DNA from: Pictodentalium vernedei
Lineage: Eukaryota > Mollusca > Scaphopoda > Dentaliida > Dentaliidae
Reading direction: 5' to 3'
DNA: 64,000 bases
Assembly (NCBI GenBank): GCA_031216915.1
Contig: JAUFNR010000073.1
Coordinates: 62,001 to 126,000, forward strand
Each line of letters begins with the position of its first letter. Within the stretch, counting starts at the first letter, position 1. The notes below the pieces were generated by a model. The model was not told the DNA's origin and ran no database searches. It saw only the letters and a list, made by a program, of their open reading frames with translations. Below are positions 20,601 through 30,958 of this stretch, piece after piece. The position numbers and the translations under genes were made by a program.

Positions 20601-21960
20601 GCACATATAAAGTATTGTAATGGACTGTACATAAATACTGGCCATTGCCTGTAACAAATGTATAGGTAAAATATTGTAAAGGTGGGTGACAGTCAGATGC
20701 TAAACTAGAAAAGAAATCTTGGAGTCCCAGAGTGGGTCTGACTGAACCCCAAAATATTTGTTCTCATAGCACAGTGATAACAAAGGCACCCCAAAACACA
20801 CTCGTTCCTGTCCCAAGGTGAAAACAAAGGTACCCAAGAAGTTTTGTGAAGATCAGTTCATAAATACGAGCTGTATAGAACTTGTGACAAAAAACTGATT
20901 GGACCTAATTTCGGTACAAAATGGCCACTGGCAGCCATCTTGAATTTTGGACCACACCCAGAAACACTCATTCTTGTCCCAAGATGATAACAAAGGTATC
21001 CAAGAAGTTTTGTGAAGATCGGTTCATAAATACAGCCTCTACCCTGAGCCGTATTGACATGTGTGCTTACATTGTGTAAGTAGCACTGAATAAATCAAAG
21101 TTCATCTAATTTGCATAATTTCTGCACAAAAAAACCCCCCCTAAAATATGTGATGTATTCCATGTTACTAAACATTCATACAAAAATTTATTCAAATCAG
21201 AACTTTCATACAGAAGTTCTGTACAAAAGACTGATTGCACTAATTTTGGTACAAAATGGCTGCTGGTGGCCATCTTGAATTTCGGACCACACCCCAAAAC
21301 ACTGGCTCTCATCCCACGGTGATAACAAAGGTACCCAAGAAGTTTCGTAAAGATTGGTTCATAAATATGGACTCTAGTCTGAGCCGTATAGAAGTTATGT
21401 ACAAAAAACTGATTAGACCTAATTTCGGTACAAAATGGACACTGGCAGCCATCTTGAATTTTAGACCGCACCCAGAAACACTCGTTCTCGTCCCAAGGTG
21501 ATAACAAAGGTACCCAAGACATTTCTTGAAGATCAGTTCATAAATACAGACTCTAGCCCGAGCCGTATTGACATGTGTACTTACTGTGTGTAAGTCGCAC
21601 TGAAAAAATCAAAGTTCATCTAATTTGCATAATTTCTGCACGAGAAAAAAACCTGTATTATATGTGATGTATCCCATGGTACTAAACATTCACACAAAAC
21701 ATTATTCAAATCAGCACTTTCATATGGAAGTTCTGTGCAAAAATCTGATTGCACCTAATTTTGTACAAAATGGCTGCCATCGGCCATCTTGAATTTCGGA
21801 CCGGACCCAAAAACACTCATTCTCGTCTCACGGTGATAACAAAGGTACCCAAGAAGTTTCGTAAAGATCGATTCATAAATACGGCCTCTAGCCCGAGCCG
21901 TGTGTACAGCGCGACGGCCATGGCAATGCCTCAAATTTGGCTTTGCCAAAGTTGAGCTAA
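17697..21960 (+). mobile_element. Compound tandem-core element, family A3 (two 5' ends)
   Basis: A family A 5' end at 17697 is followed by A3 monomers (GCCATCTTGAATTTCGGACC, GGTGATAACAAAGGTACCCA, AGAAGTTTCGTAAAGATCGG, TTCATAAATACGGCCTCTAG; period near 290-300 in places because two variants alternate). A second complete 5' end begins at 19060 inside the array. Only one 3' hairpin, CTCAAATTTGGC...GCCAAAGTTGAG, is present, near 21931-21957. The flanks TTTACCAGGTAATAA and AAAATCATCAGC are continuous in an uninterrupted relative at 46500-46535, so the whole compound behaves as one insertion. A hAT element is inserted at 19156-20580. Confidence 0.75.
19156..20580. mobile_element. hAT element, non-autonomous, with exact 8-bp TSD
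   Basis: The ends CAGACCTGTTAACC and GGTTAACAGGTCTG are exact inverted repeats. The target duplication GTAATAAC (19148-19155 and 20581-20588) is exact. CAG-type termini and an 8-bp duplication define hAT. Subterminal GTCAGGGAGATTT repeats at the left and GGGAGTCTCCCGGCG at the right may be transposase-binding sites. The 1.4-kb interior has no DDE or zinc-finger motif I can recognise. A 75-residue frame at 20345-20572 is unassigned. It includes a 20-plus-base poly-C run near 19490. Confidence 0.9.
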
Positions 21961-22579
21961 AAATCATCAGCTGGAAAAAATTCAATATTTATAAAAATCT
22001 GTTCCTTTGAATTTGAAGTTCCGTGACTGGTTCTGGAGAAGAAGATCTTTAAAAAAATTTAACAGTGTTTTCGCATTACCAACAGTATTAAAATGGGTGT
22101 CTTAAGTATGAAATATGAACCCAGGGACTTAATTTGAACTTGAATCTGATCCCCGTAAGAATGAAATATACCAAATGCTGAATCAGCATTTTCCTCATTT
22201 TCAACAGTGTTAAAATGGATGTCTCCTGTGTGATGTCCAAATATGAACGCATTAACTTGGTATGAACAAACTTGAATCTGACACCCCTAAGGATGTTGGA
22301 TACATAATATTAAAAGAATCTGATGGAAGGTTCTGGAGAAGATTTTAGTATTTTTTAAAACTGATGACTTACCACCTTTTCAATTCCATATATCATACCT
22401 GAGACATCTGATTACATTTTTTTCTGTGCATTCAATTATACTGGTCCTAAAGATTTTACATGCCAAAGAACAATTTTCTTTTCTATGAAGTAAAAGAAAT
22501 ATGGGCGCACTTCAGTTAATAAAGAAAATGTTTTATAACCAGAAGATGTGACTAACCGTGTGCATTGCATAAAGCGTCC
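21961..22579 (+). repeat. Diverged B-type monomers
   Basis: Pieces such as GGTTCTGGAGAAGAAGATCT, TATGAACCCAGGGACTTAAT, CTTGAATCTGATCCCCGTAA and CCCCTAAGGATGTTGGATAC recur three times. They match the B-family monomer. No 5' or 3' terminus is visible, so this is an old fragment. Confidence 0.6.
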
Positions 22580-22637
22580 CCTGAGTGCAAGAATGTCCTA
22601 TGTCCCAAAGGGGGCACAGGACATTCTCGCACTCAGG
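22580..22637. repeat. Hairpin with about 27-bp arms
   Basis: CCTGAGTGCAAGAATGTCCT... and its inverted copy GGACATTCTCGCACTCAGG pair with about three mismatches and a very short loop. Downstream to about 22900, two diverged direct repeats (GCCATATCACACAC, then a GTGCA..GTACAGGGTTAGT-like segment) follow, so this may be one end of a small tandem element. Confidence 0.65.
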
Positions 22638-23034
22638 CAACAAAATGGTAATTGCCATATCACACACTGCATGAAAATGTATACTCAGTAAGGTTGTGCA
22701 ATGAACAGGGTCAGTCAAGAAAAAATGTGACAATCCCTGTGCATTGCACCAGGTTAATTGGTAAGCTAACATACTGGCTGACCATAGACATTGCAGAGGA
22801 TTAGTTGATGCATGGCTGCCATATCACACACAACATGAAAATATACACTGTTTAAGGCTGCACAAATGTACAGGGTTAGTTGGTTACTTGTTACATAGGG
22901 TGCAGGATTCAAGCAACTAATGGAAATACTTATAGTGGATTGCGTAAATTCTTTTCAAGTGAATTCCAAAAATAAAAACATATTTTATTTTCAATCAATA
23001 GTTTGTTATAAATTCTGTTTATTAATATACAGAT

Positions 23035-23297
23035 TACCTGGAGAGAACCACCAAGCAGCAGCAAGCAACTGTCAGACTCCCCAACATACTAACTTAACAC
23101 ATGCAGGGCATGTACTGGTTGAAGGCAAGTACATTATCTACATGCAGTATGACATTGTACACAGAACCAATGTGCTACTGTGTGGGCAATCAGGGCACAA
23201 CACAGTTAGTGCGGGTCAGGATTAAACCACAGACCTTTTAGTTTCAAGTTCAATGCTCTAACTACTGAGCCATGGCACACCCCCCCCCCCCCCCCCC
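23035..23297 (-). mobile_element. SINE, old copy interrupted by a younger SINE
   Basis: The body landmarks ACCTGGAGAGAACCACCAAG, AACTGTCAGACTCCCCAACA, CATGCAGTATGACATTGTAC and TGTGGGCAATCAGGG are in minus orientation. The head end is at the right (TCTAACTACTGAGCCATGGC, complement of a tRNA-like start). The younger SINE has landed in this head. Confidence 0.75.
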
Positions 23298-23665
23298 ACT
23301 TCATTTATTTATTGGTGTTTAAGGTCAATTACTTATGCACAATGGCTAATCGTGACCGTGACAGTTTTACAGGTGCAGGAAGCCGGAGTACCCGGAGAGA
23401 ACCACCGAGCATCGACCTGCAACTGTCAGCTCCTCAACATTCTAACTCTGTTCAAGCTAAGCTCAAGCAGGGTTATAACGGTTGAAGACATGTGCACCAT
23501 CGGCGTGCAGTACGCCTTAGTACAGGGCATCATTGTGCCCTCATGTAGGCAACCAGGATAAAGTGCCTTGCCCAAGGACACAACGTGGGTCGTCCTGGAT
23601 GGGGATTGAACTCGGGACCTCTAGCATAAAAGTCCAACAGTCTACCGCTGAGCCACCACACTCCC
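23298..23665 (-). mobile_element. tRNA-headed SINE
   Basis: The tail side TTTATTTATTGGTGTTTAAG is at the left and the tRNA-like head at the right. Read as the complement, the head gives GTGTGGTGGCTCAGCGGTAG and AGGTCCCGAGTTCAATCCCC. The body matches the plus-strand copy at 15989. GGCACACCCC on the left (23274 onward, expanded to a long C run) and at 23666 is the likely target duplication. Confidence 0.88.
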
Positions 23666-26508
23666 GGCACACCCCTTCAAACTACTAGCAGAAACCACAT
23701 GGTAAGAAAAGATTACAGAACTGATGTCTTTAAATAGTAATTAGCTCATTATTAATAAAAAACTTTTAGGCCAGAATCAAATTCTTGCATTAAATCAGGC
23801 TGAGGATTTTGAATCAAATCGAATCTTAATTCTCCTCAAGCTGTAGCTACTACACATTCTTACAAAACTAAATGATGCCGGTTTAAACTCAAATATTGCA
23901 TTTAATGGCGACTTGTCTATGGGCAAGTCAATTGAGAAGCAGAATAGTCTGGATAAAAAACCAAAGTAGTTTCGAAAGCAGAACCTCCTTGAATTCTTCT
24001 TCTATTATCAGGTCTCCTGTACCTGATGACAGAAGGGTGCAATGGGGGAGATTTTTGGTGCAATTTTGAGAACGTCTCCATGATTTGTAAATTTCCAAAA
24101 AAGGACTACTTGAAATGAATCAAATAAGTATGATGCTTTTGAATCTAATCTTTCTGTCAAAAAATATATAAACTGAAAAAGTCACTATAAAGTGTCAGTT
24201 TTCATCAACTGAAAGATTTTGTGTAATTATATCGTTGCTCACATAAACACATCTGTTGTCAAAAATGTAAGTAGTACTTAAAACAATATCTTAAATCTTT
24301 TGCCACGGAATATTCTGAGACACAGCATTTCACTGTGCAATATTTTTCAAGGATTTTACCAAACATGGATAATTAGACTGAATGGTTAATATTTTAAAAC
24401 CATTCTGGGTATCACATCGAAAGTTTTTTTCAGAAGGAGATAATGAATTTCTTAAATATTATGTGGCCATTCACAAGACCAACTGTATAGTTTGGTACTT
24501 ATTCCATTTCTGGTTGTAATTGTCTGACTGGACATGGGAATGACAATTGACAATAGTCAGAATTGTAATCAGTCTAGCATCCCTATCGTGATCACAGGCC
24601 TTGGTTTGTTCAGTTTCGCATCACAAAATGCGAAGCAAAAATTGCAAGCTGAGATGCTATAGCTGGAACTGATTAGAATTTTTTTTTCGGCCTAAAATCA
24701 ACAAATGCAAAAAGTATTTTCACAATTGCCGAGTTGGATGGTACGATGTATAATGAGTAGGCAAACTGTATACTATTTATATCATCACCTGCCAAAAGTA
24801 GCTTGTAGAACATATATTAGTTCTGATCGGTGGGTGGAGAAATCCCGATGACATTGAACTGGAATGTCAGGGACATGCGGTTATGCATTTCTGGGAAGTA
24901 AACATGTGTCTCATGAAACAAGGACAATTTGTATTGGGAAATAGTTAAGAAACTGTTGTGTAAATACGTTAATACCGTCACGCCTTCAAAACTTGTTCAG
25001 AGTTGTTTCAGTCAGTGTATAAGTAACAGTCACACCATCATGTGTCAGAAATGTCAAAGATTTGAACCAGCATGATCAGGTATGGTAAATTGGGTACTGT
25101 TTTATTACTCTCCAGACCATTCAAGTAATGGTTAACAGCTATTGTTGGTGAGATAGAATTTGAATTTTTGAAACATGCTGTTAAAATAAAGTAATTTTCA
25201 CTGTTCAAAAAGCCAAGAGGATTCTCATCCAAAGGCACACCAGAACGCTTCAGTTAATAGTACATTTCAAAAATTTTCTGGGAGGGAGAACTCCCCCAGA
25301 CACTCCTCGAAGTGCTCGCCACCTTGTGACCAGAGGCCAGATCCCTTTGGGATCTGCTGGATCCTAGACTACAAAAAAGTTGCGAATCAATTTTCTGTGA
25401 ACAAATTGAGGCCTGCATCATCTTCACTGCATGACAAATTTTGACTGTATGATTCCTATTCAAATTCACTGTCATTATCAGGCTCAGAATTTAAGTCTGA
25501 ATCAATGATTATAACCAACAACACTTCATGTACTGTCGTGCATTTTGTAGGATTTTTGGAGCCTTCATTCACTGTGATATCGTCCCTTGAAAGAATAAAA
25601 GTGCCAATTGCAATTCTGATGCATTGCTGTTGGCACCTTTATGCTTTCAAGGGATGATATAATCTTGGATAAAATAGAAATCATGCACAAAACATAGGAA
25701 CATGTAGGTGTTTGATTAATAGCACTTGGAGATGGACACACACAGTTGGCTAAAATGTCAACTATCATCGCTGTGGACATTAGTTGTCTGTCACTAAAAA
25801 GAGTTAAGATCTGGTGTTTTTGGACAGATGCCTAAACACTACCAAAGGTTACCAATTGACCACCTCAAATTTTTTTTTAAATAAAAAAACTCTGGTCATG
25901 TCTGGATAATGTATCAAATTTTAAAGTTCAGTCTTAAAAGTATCTCTCAGTCCAAGGGGTTAAAATGTAGTACTTAAAAATACAGCTACAAAGGTCACCA
26001 TTTTGAAATTTTGGTAGTGCACCATATTTTAAAACTTAATCTTCAGACATCCCTTGAGACAAGAGTGGTGTGAAAAAAATGCAACACTAAAATACAAACA
26101 TACAACCATTTTGATTTTTCATCAGCTAAAATTGAATAATTCTGTTTAATTATATTAGAATGCAAACAAAGACAACATTTTCAAAAACTATGAGCAGTAT
26201 TTATAAGAATACCCTGAAACTTGGTGTTCGAATAGAACAGACAGGAATTTCTCACTTCAAAAGGCTACCATTCAACCATCTTGAATTTTTCAACAAAAAG
26301 TATTAAACCATTTGAACCCTGGTGGTACTTCACATGTAACTCCTAATGGGAGCAATTGGAAGAGTCCATATTCATTATTTGGAGTAAACCAATTAATATT
26401 TTTAAAGTGCAGCCTTGGGGTCTACCAAACACATTTACTTAACATCCACCCTCCTTAATGAAATTTTGACATATCATGTTCCTGGGCAGGAAAGGCCGCC
26501 TCTCAGGT
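23666..26508. other. Mostly unassigned; one hairpin, diverged repeats
   Basis: About 2.8 kb with no gene I can support. It includes a lone GTGATCACAGGCCTT end near 24588 (see the MITE at 5399), a hairpin at 25577-25660, and from about 25800 to 26470 diverged repeats with CACCATTTTGAAATTTTGGT- and CAACCATCTTGAATTTTT-like segments that resemble tandem-core monomers. On the minus strand near 25420-25500 a Ser/Asp/Glu-rich stretch with a stop is too short to assign. Confidence 0.4.
25577..25660. repeat. Imperfect hairpin, about 31-bp arms
   Basis: ATATCGTCCCTTGAAAGAAT, AAAAGTGCCAA pairs with TTGGCACCTTTATGCTTTCA, AGGGATGATAT around a 21-nt loop. Three or four mismatches. It could be a foldback MITE or a hairpin RNA source; neither is shown. 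Confidence 0.65.
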
Positions 26509-26679
26509 TTAACCCTTTACCATACATGAAAAGCAGACGACAATTGCAAATAAAATTCTTGAATAACTAATTTTTTGTCTCAAAAACTTAGGTTATGACC
26601 CCTCATTGGAACGAGCTCGATAAGCTCGTTCCAAAGAGGGGTCATAACCTATGTTTTTGAGGCAAAAAATGAAAAAAAG
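26509..26679. mobile_element. TTAA foldback MITE, right end lost
   Basis: TTAA at 26509-26512, then CCCTTTACCATACATGAAAA and GCAGACGAC, and the palindrome GACCCCTCATTGGAACGAGC with its complement CGTTCCAAAGAGGGGTCATA. After ATGAAAAAAAGA the sequence switches at about 26680 into the inverted end of the DIRS element, so the DIRS copy appears to have replaced or landed in its right end. Confidence 0.75.
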
Positions 26680-27032
26680 ATTATAAATTCTAAGTAATTT
26701 GTATATTTTTTATACTTACCAATGTCCCAGACTAGCTGGTGCTAACTCAAAAATTAATCCAGGGCCAAACACAAATTTTGCCCCCCAATCCCCAAAATTT
26801 GCATGCAAAACTGAAAATTTAATGTACTATCTGGTCCTCCATACTTTTTGGATGTGCGCATGCGCAGTATCCAGGAAGACACCAAAATTGGTGCCAACCA
26901 TCATTCTTTTTATAATTGCCTGTTAAATGTTGTAAACAGTGGAAAGGTATGAGTGCCCACTCATGGGAGGGCCATACCAGTCTGGGCCATTGGTAAGTAT
27001 AAAAAATATACAAATTACTTAGAATTTATAAT
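26680..27032. repeat. DIRS 3' terminal unit with 54-bp inverted ends
   Basis: 26680-26733 (ATTATAAATTCTAAGTAATT... to CAATGTCCCAGACT) and 26979-27032 are inverted repeats with a single mismatch over about 54 bp. A third, diverged copy of the CCAAAGGCCCAGACTAGCTG motif follows at about 27048-27068. DIRS elements are known to carry inverted terminal repeats and an internal complementary region that copies their outer edges. I infer that this is that region, since the second DIRS copy at 55.3 kb has the same layout. Confidence 0.6.
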
Positions 27033-27561
27033 ATTTTTATACAACAACCAAAGGCCCAGACTAGCTGAATCGTAAAAAGGCTGGAGGGCCTAGGACAAAA
27101 AGGAAAATCCAATCTCTCAATCACTTCAGTAAAAGATATCTCCTACAGGAGAATAGGAGAAAAAGGAATTATATATGTATTTCACCTTTACGAGAAACGA
27201 GAAAGTCATAACACCAACATTGTAATTGAGTATTACGATATATAATTCTCCATTTAATGCCAGCATAACTCATTATGCTAATTCGGTGAAGGAAAGCCAA
27301 TATATAATGAGAATGAGACTCTTTATACTCATTTAAAAGTGTCCGAGGATTGTATATTAACACCCGTTTGACACGTGACATATACAAATGCTTCACAGTG
27401 AGCTACACTTTAAAAACAGTACATAAATGAGACATAGTTATTGCTTCACACCGAGCTACACATTAAAACCATCCCAGCACCGACTCAGGACTACTGACAC
27501 CGGAGGAGGTCTTCCCTTGATTTTCACTATAGAGCCAGATGATCATAAGGGAAAAAAACCC

Positions 27562-27579
27562 TCCCCCCCCCCCCCCCCA
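27562..27579. repeat. Poly-C tract in DIRS 3' region
   Basis: A C run downstream of the recombinase gene (in minus-strand sense). The second DIRS copy has a longer C run at a comparable place (about 58230). Confidence 0.8.
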
Positions 27580-27679
27580 CCCTTCCCCTTGTTCTGATGT
27601 TTGAGACCGCAGAGCGAAGAGGGCGGCGGAACAGCGTCACTGCTGGAACTGGCTGCCTAAATAACTATAGATGTAATCA

Positions 27680-30570
27680 TTAACGGACGACATTCTGAGC
27701 AACAGAAAGAGGACCTAAAGATCTAAGGTCACTGGAGATGGATAAATTTCTAAGGTAAAACTTGGTAAAAATAGAGGGCTGTGTCCAGTATGCAGCCTTC
27801 AGTAATGGCTATACTGTTAGAATAAGCCCAAGAAGTGGACAGCACTCTAACTTCATGTGCTGATATCTTATTTACAGAACGTTGATCCGAAGATAGATTT
27901 TCATAGGCAATGCGTATTGCCAGCTGAATCCATCTAGCAACTGAATGAACAGAAATATCTTTCCTGTTTGGAATCAATGAAAGAAAGAAACGTTTTCTTC
28001 CTTTTCTTATAAAATCTGATCGACGTTTATATATGCGCATAGCCCTGACTGGACACAGCAGAGGTCTTCGGTTATCCGAGGATGGCAGAGCCTTAATGGT
28101 AATATGCTCAGGTTGTTTATCTGGAGTCTGATTCTTAGCCAGAAATCCCACTTCCGTAGTTGGGTAATGGTATTACCCACACTACGGTAGTGATAATCAT
28201 CAACTGATAAAGCATGAAGTTCACTAACTCTTCTAGCAGATGCAAAGGCTAAGAGAAATGATGTTTTATAGGTCAAGAATTTGAACTCTACAACATCCAA
28301 TGGCTCAAACGTAGCTTCTTTAAGCTTCAACAGAACCCAAGCCAAATTCCACTTAGGAATTAATCTGAGGGTTCTAGGTCTATTAACAGAGAAATTTCTA
28401 ACCAGCTTGGACAATGAAGCATCTGATCCAATAGCCAAGTTATCATGATTAGCATAAGTGTCTGATAACATAGACCTATAGCCCTTAATAGTGACAGGCT
28501 GCAGTTTGAGAACGTCAAACAAGTAGACCAGGAAATTGGCAATATTTGGTATGAACGGATCATAAACATCTATCAACTGATCCTTATACCAACGGAAGAA
28601 AACATTCCACTTCGCTGCATAGTTCAACGAAGAGGAGGACCTCCGGCAGTTAGAAATTGCGTGCACTGCTCGTCCTGTTAACTGTTTTCTGTGCAAGAAG
28701 GACCGCACAACGGAAATACGTGAAGTTTGAGACCTTCCGGGTTGTGATGCAGTGTGCATGACTTCCCCTGATAAAGGTCCTCTCATGGAGGAAGCTTCCG
28801 GGGAACATCCCATAAGATACCTGAGAAGATTGATCCACGGTTTCTGTGAAGACAGAGGTGCTACTAGTAGAATTTTGCAATGAGACTGTTTGATCTTAAA
28901 CAGAATCTGCTGAATCAATGGAGGAGGATACGCATATCCTATCATTTCGTCCCATGAGATCGACACAGCGTCTACTGCGTATGATGACACGAACGTTGGT
29001 AACTGATTGTTCAGGTGAGTTGCAAACAGATCTATCATGAGGCGATCCCACTGGTAGAAAATCTGCCTGAAAACTCGCTTGTTGAGCGTCCACTCCGATG
29101 GCAACAGGCGACCTTTCTGAGAGGGCGAGTCTGCTATTACGTTCAGACGACCTGGTATATGACGGACAGAAAGCTGAACATGATGATTCATGACATATAG
29201 AAGAATCTTCTCCGTTAGTTCACATAATGGAATCGAATGAGTGCCACCCTGGTTCCTGATGTACACTACCACTGTCGAGTTGTCCGACAAAATCTGAACA
29301 TGAGCGTCTGCTATTATGTGAATCCTATGTTGTAGCGCTAGCCATATCGACATCATCTCCTTGATGTTTATGTGTTTCTCCAGGAACCAAGGGTCCCAAA
29401 GACCCTGACACTTAAAGTCTGCGGGACCCAGGGTCGTGCCCCATCCTGTCTGACTCGCATCCGCCGTAATCATGAAAGCCGGATCCGGCAGTTGCAGTGG
29501 AACTCCATGAGTTAACCACTGAATATCTGCCCAAATCTGAACCCTTTGTTTTATCAGGTCTGTTAAAACAATACTGGTTTCGAGCGAATGCGTGTTCACA
29601 CTCCAGTTCCGAATAAAGAATATCTGGAGGGGACACGTGCGTAGATGGAATAAGATCCGCAGCCGCTCCGCACAGCCCCAACAGTTGCATGAATTCCCTT
29701 GCTGTTAATGCATCTGAGTGTAGACAAAAGCGAGCATAACAACGGACTAATTTCGCTCTGGGTAACGGCAGATGAACCAGATTGTTGTGAGTCTCGAAGC
29801 TCATTCCCAAGTGAATTAACGACTTGGACGGAGCTAGATCCAACTTTTTCTCGTTTACGATGAAACCAAGATGTTGGAGTAATAGAAGCAGAATCTGAAC
29901 ATCGTTCTGAAGAATAGTTCTGTTGCCGTATCTCTGTAGAATGTCGTCCAAGTAAGCCGACGTTACCGCAAACTAATGAGCTCGGAAGTATGATATTACA
30001 GAGTTCATTATTCGAGTGAATGCCCAGGGAGCCAGGTTCAGACCAAAGCACATTGCTCTGAACTGATATACCTTCCCTTGTACGGCCAACTGCAGGTACT
30101 TTCTGAATGCTGGATGTACCAGGACATGAAAGTATGCATCCTTTAGATCTATGCTTGCCGCATAGTCTTTCACTCGAACGCCTGCTCTTAACGACCGAAT
30201 GGTCCCCATATAGAATTTTGGACCCACAATGAGCTTGTTTATCCACGTCAGGTCTATAACCGGTCGGAACAAGCCATCTGGCTTCGGTACGAGGAACAGG
30301 TGACTGTAGAAACCTTGAGAATTTTGATTCTCGACGACCTCTATTGCTTCCTTTGATAAAGAGAGCTTGTACCTCAGCTAGGAGAGACTCTCTTTTGCAA
30401 GGATCAGACATTAGATTTGTCCAACGCGGACATCTTGTTAGTGGGGGTTTTGCTCGGAACGATAGCCGTAGGCCTTCGAGACTACACTTCTCACCCACTG
30501 GTCTTCTGTGATTGTTATCCAGTTTTTTGCGAAGCTTGATAACCTTCTGCAAACTGGTAAGCAACAGAGG
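27680..30570 (-). pseudogene. DIRS pol: RT, RNase H, tyrosine recombinase
   Basis: Reading 5' to 3' on the minus strand, the RT part shows FLVPKPDGLFRPVIDL, IDLKDAYFHVLVHPAFRKYL, FGLNLAPWAFTRI, one in-frame stop at about 29962, then TSAYLDDIL (catalytic Asp pair). RNase H follows with ITADASQTGWGT, LSDNSTVVVYIRNQGG and HIPGRLNVIAD. The DIRS middle domain begins LMIDLFATHLNNQLP. The recombinase has FASARRVSELHAL (catalytic Arg), SAHEVRVLSTSWA (HxxR) and, in another frame, IFTKFYLRNLS (likely nucleophilic Tyr), ending at a stop at 27680-27682. Frameshifts are needed near 30350, 29600, 28170 and 27800. In an intact element this protein makes cDNA and recombines it into the genome. Confidence 0.87.
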
Positions 30571-30958
30571 CCTTGACTACCACCTGTACGACCTGTGAGG
30601 CTTATGGGAGGAGAAACCACGTCCTCCCCATGGAGAACCTTGTCCCTTTGGCCTAGGGGTGTCTGACCGAGTCCCGATCAGACCTCGGGCCCTTTCTCGA
30701 GTCGCTATACTGATGACCTCTAGAGTAAGAATAAGAGGGTTTCCTAGACCCTCGTGAGGAGTCCCGTTTTGACGATTTCTGTCTGGAAGTCCTCCTTTAC
30801 CCTTGTCTGCTGCAGTGGGTCAATGAGAAACCGACTTTAAATGCATAGCATTAGATGCTTTCTTAGTAGCCTGGTCATAGACTAATGAAAGCTTGGTGTT
30901 GAATATAGTATGTCCAGAGACCGGAGCGACTTGAGAAAGTTTTTCACCTTGTCATCTA
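30571..30958 (-). other. DIRS gag-pol junction, eroded
   Basis: Between the RT and the gag-like frames I see only short open pieces. Arg/Ser-rich fragments in shifting frames suggest the basic C-terminal part of gag, but none is long enough to claim. Confidence 0.4.

Noticed and set aside
25254..25500. Acidic N-terminus of a piggyBac-like transposase
   Set aside because: The Asp/Ser/Glu-rich stretch is short, contains a stop and has no DDE region nearby.
29596..30564. 322-residue protein as the true DIRS RT
   Set aside because: Only its first third is in the coding frame; after about 30350 the RT motifs continue in another frame and this one is a shadow.
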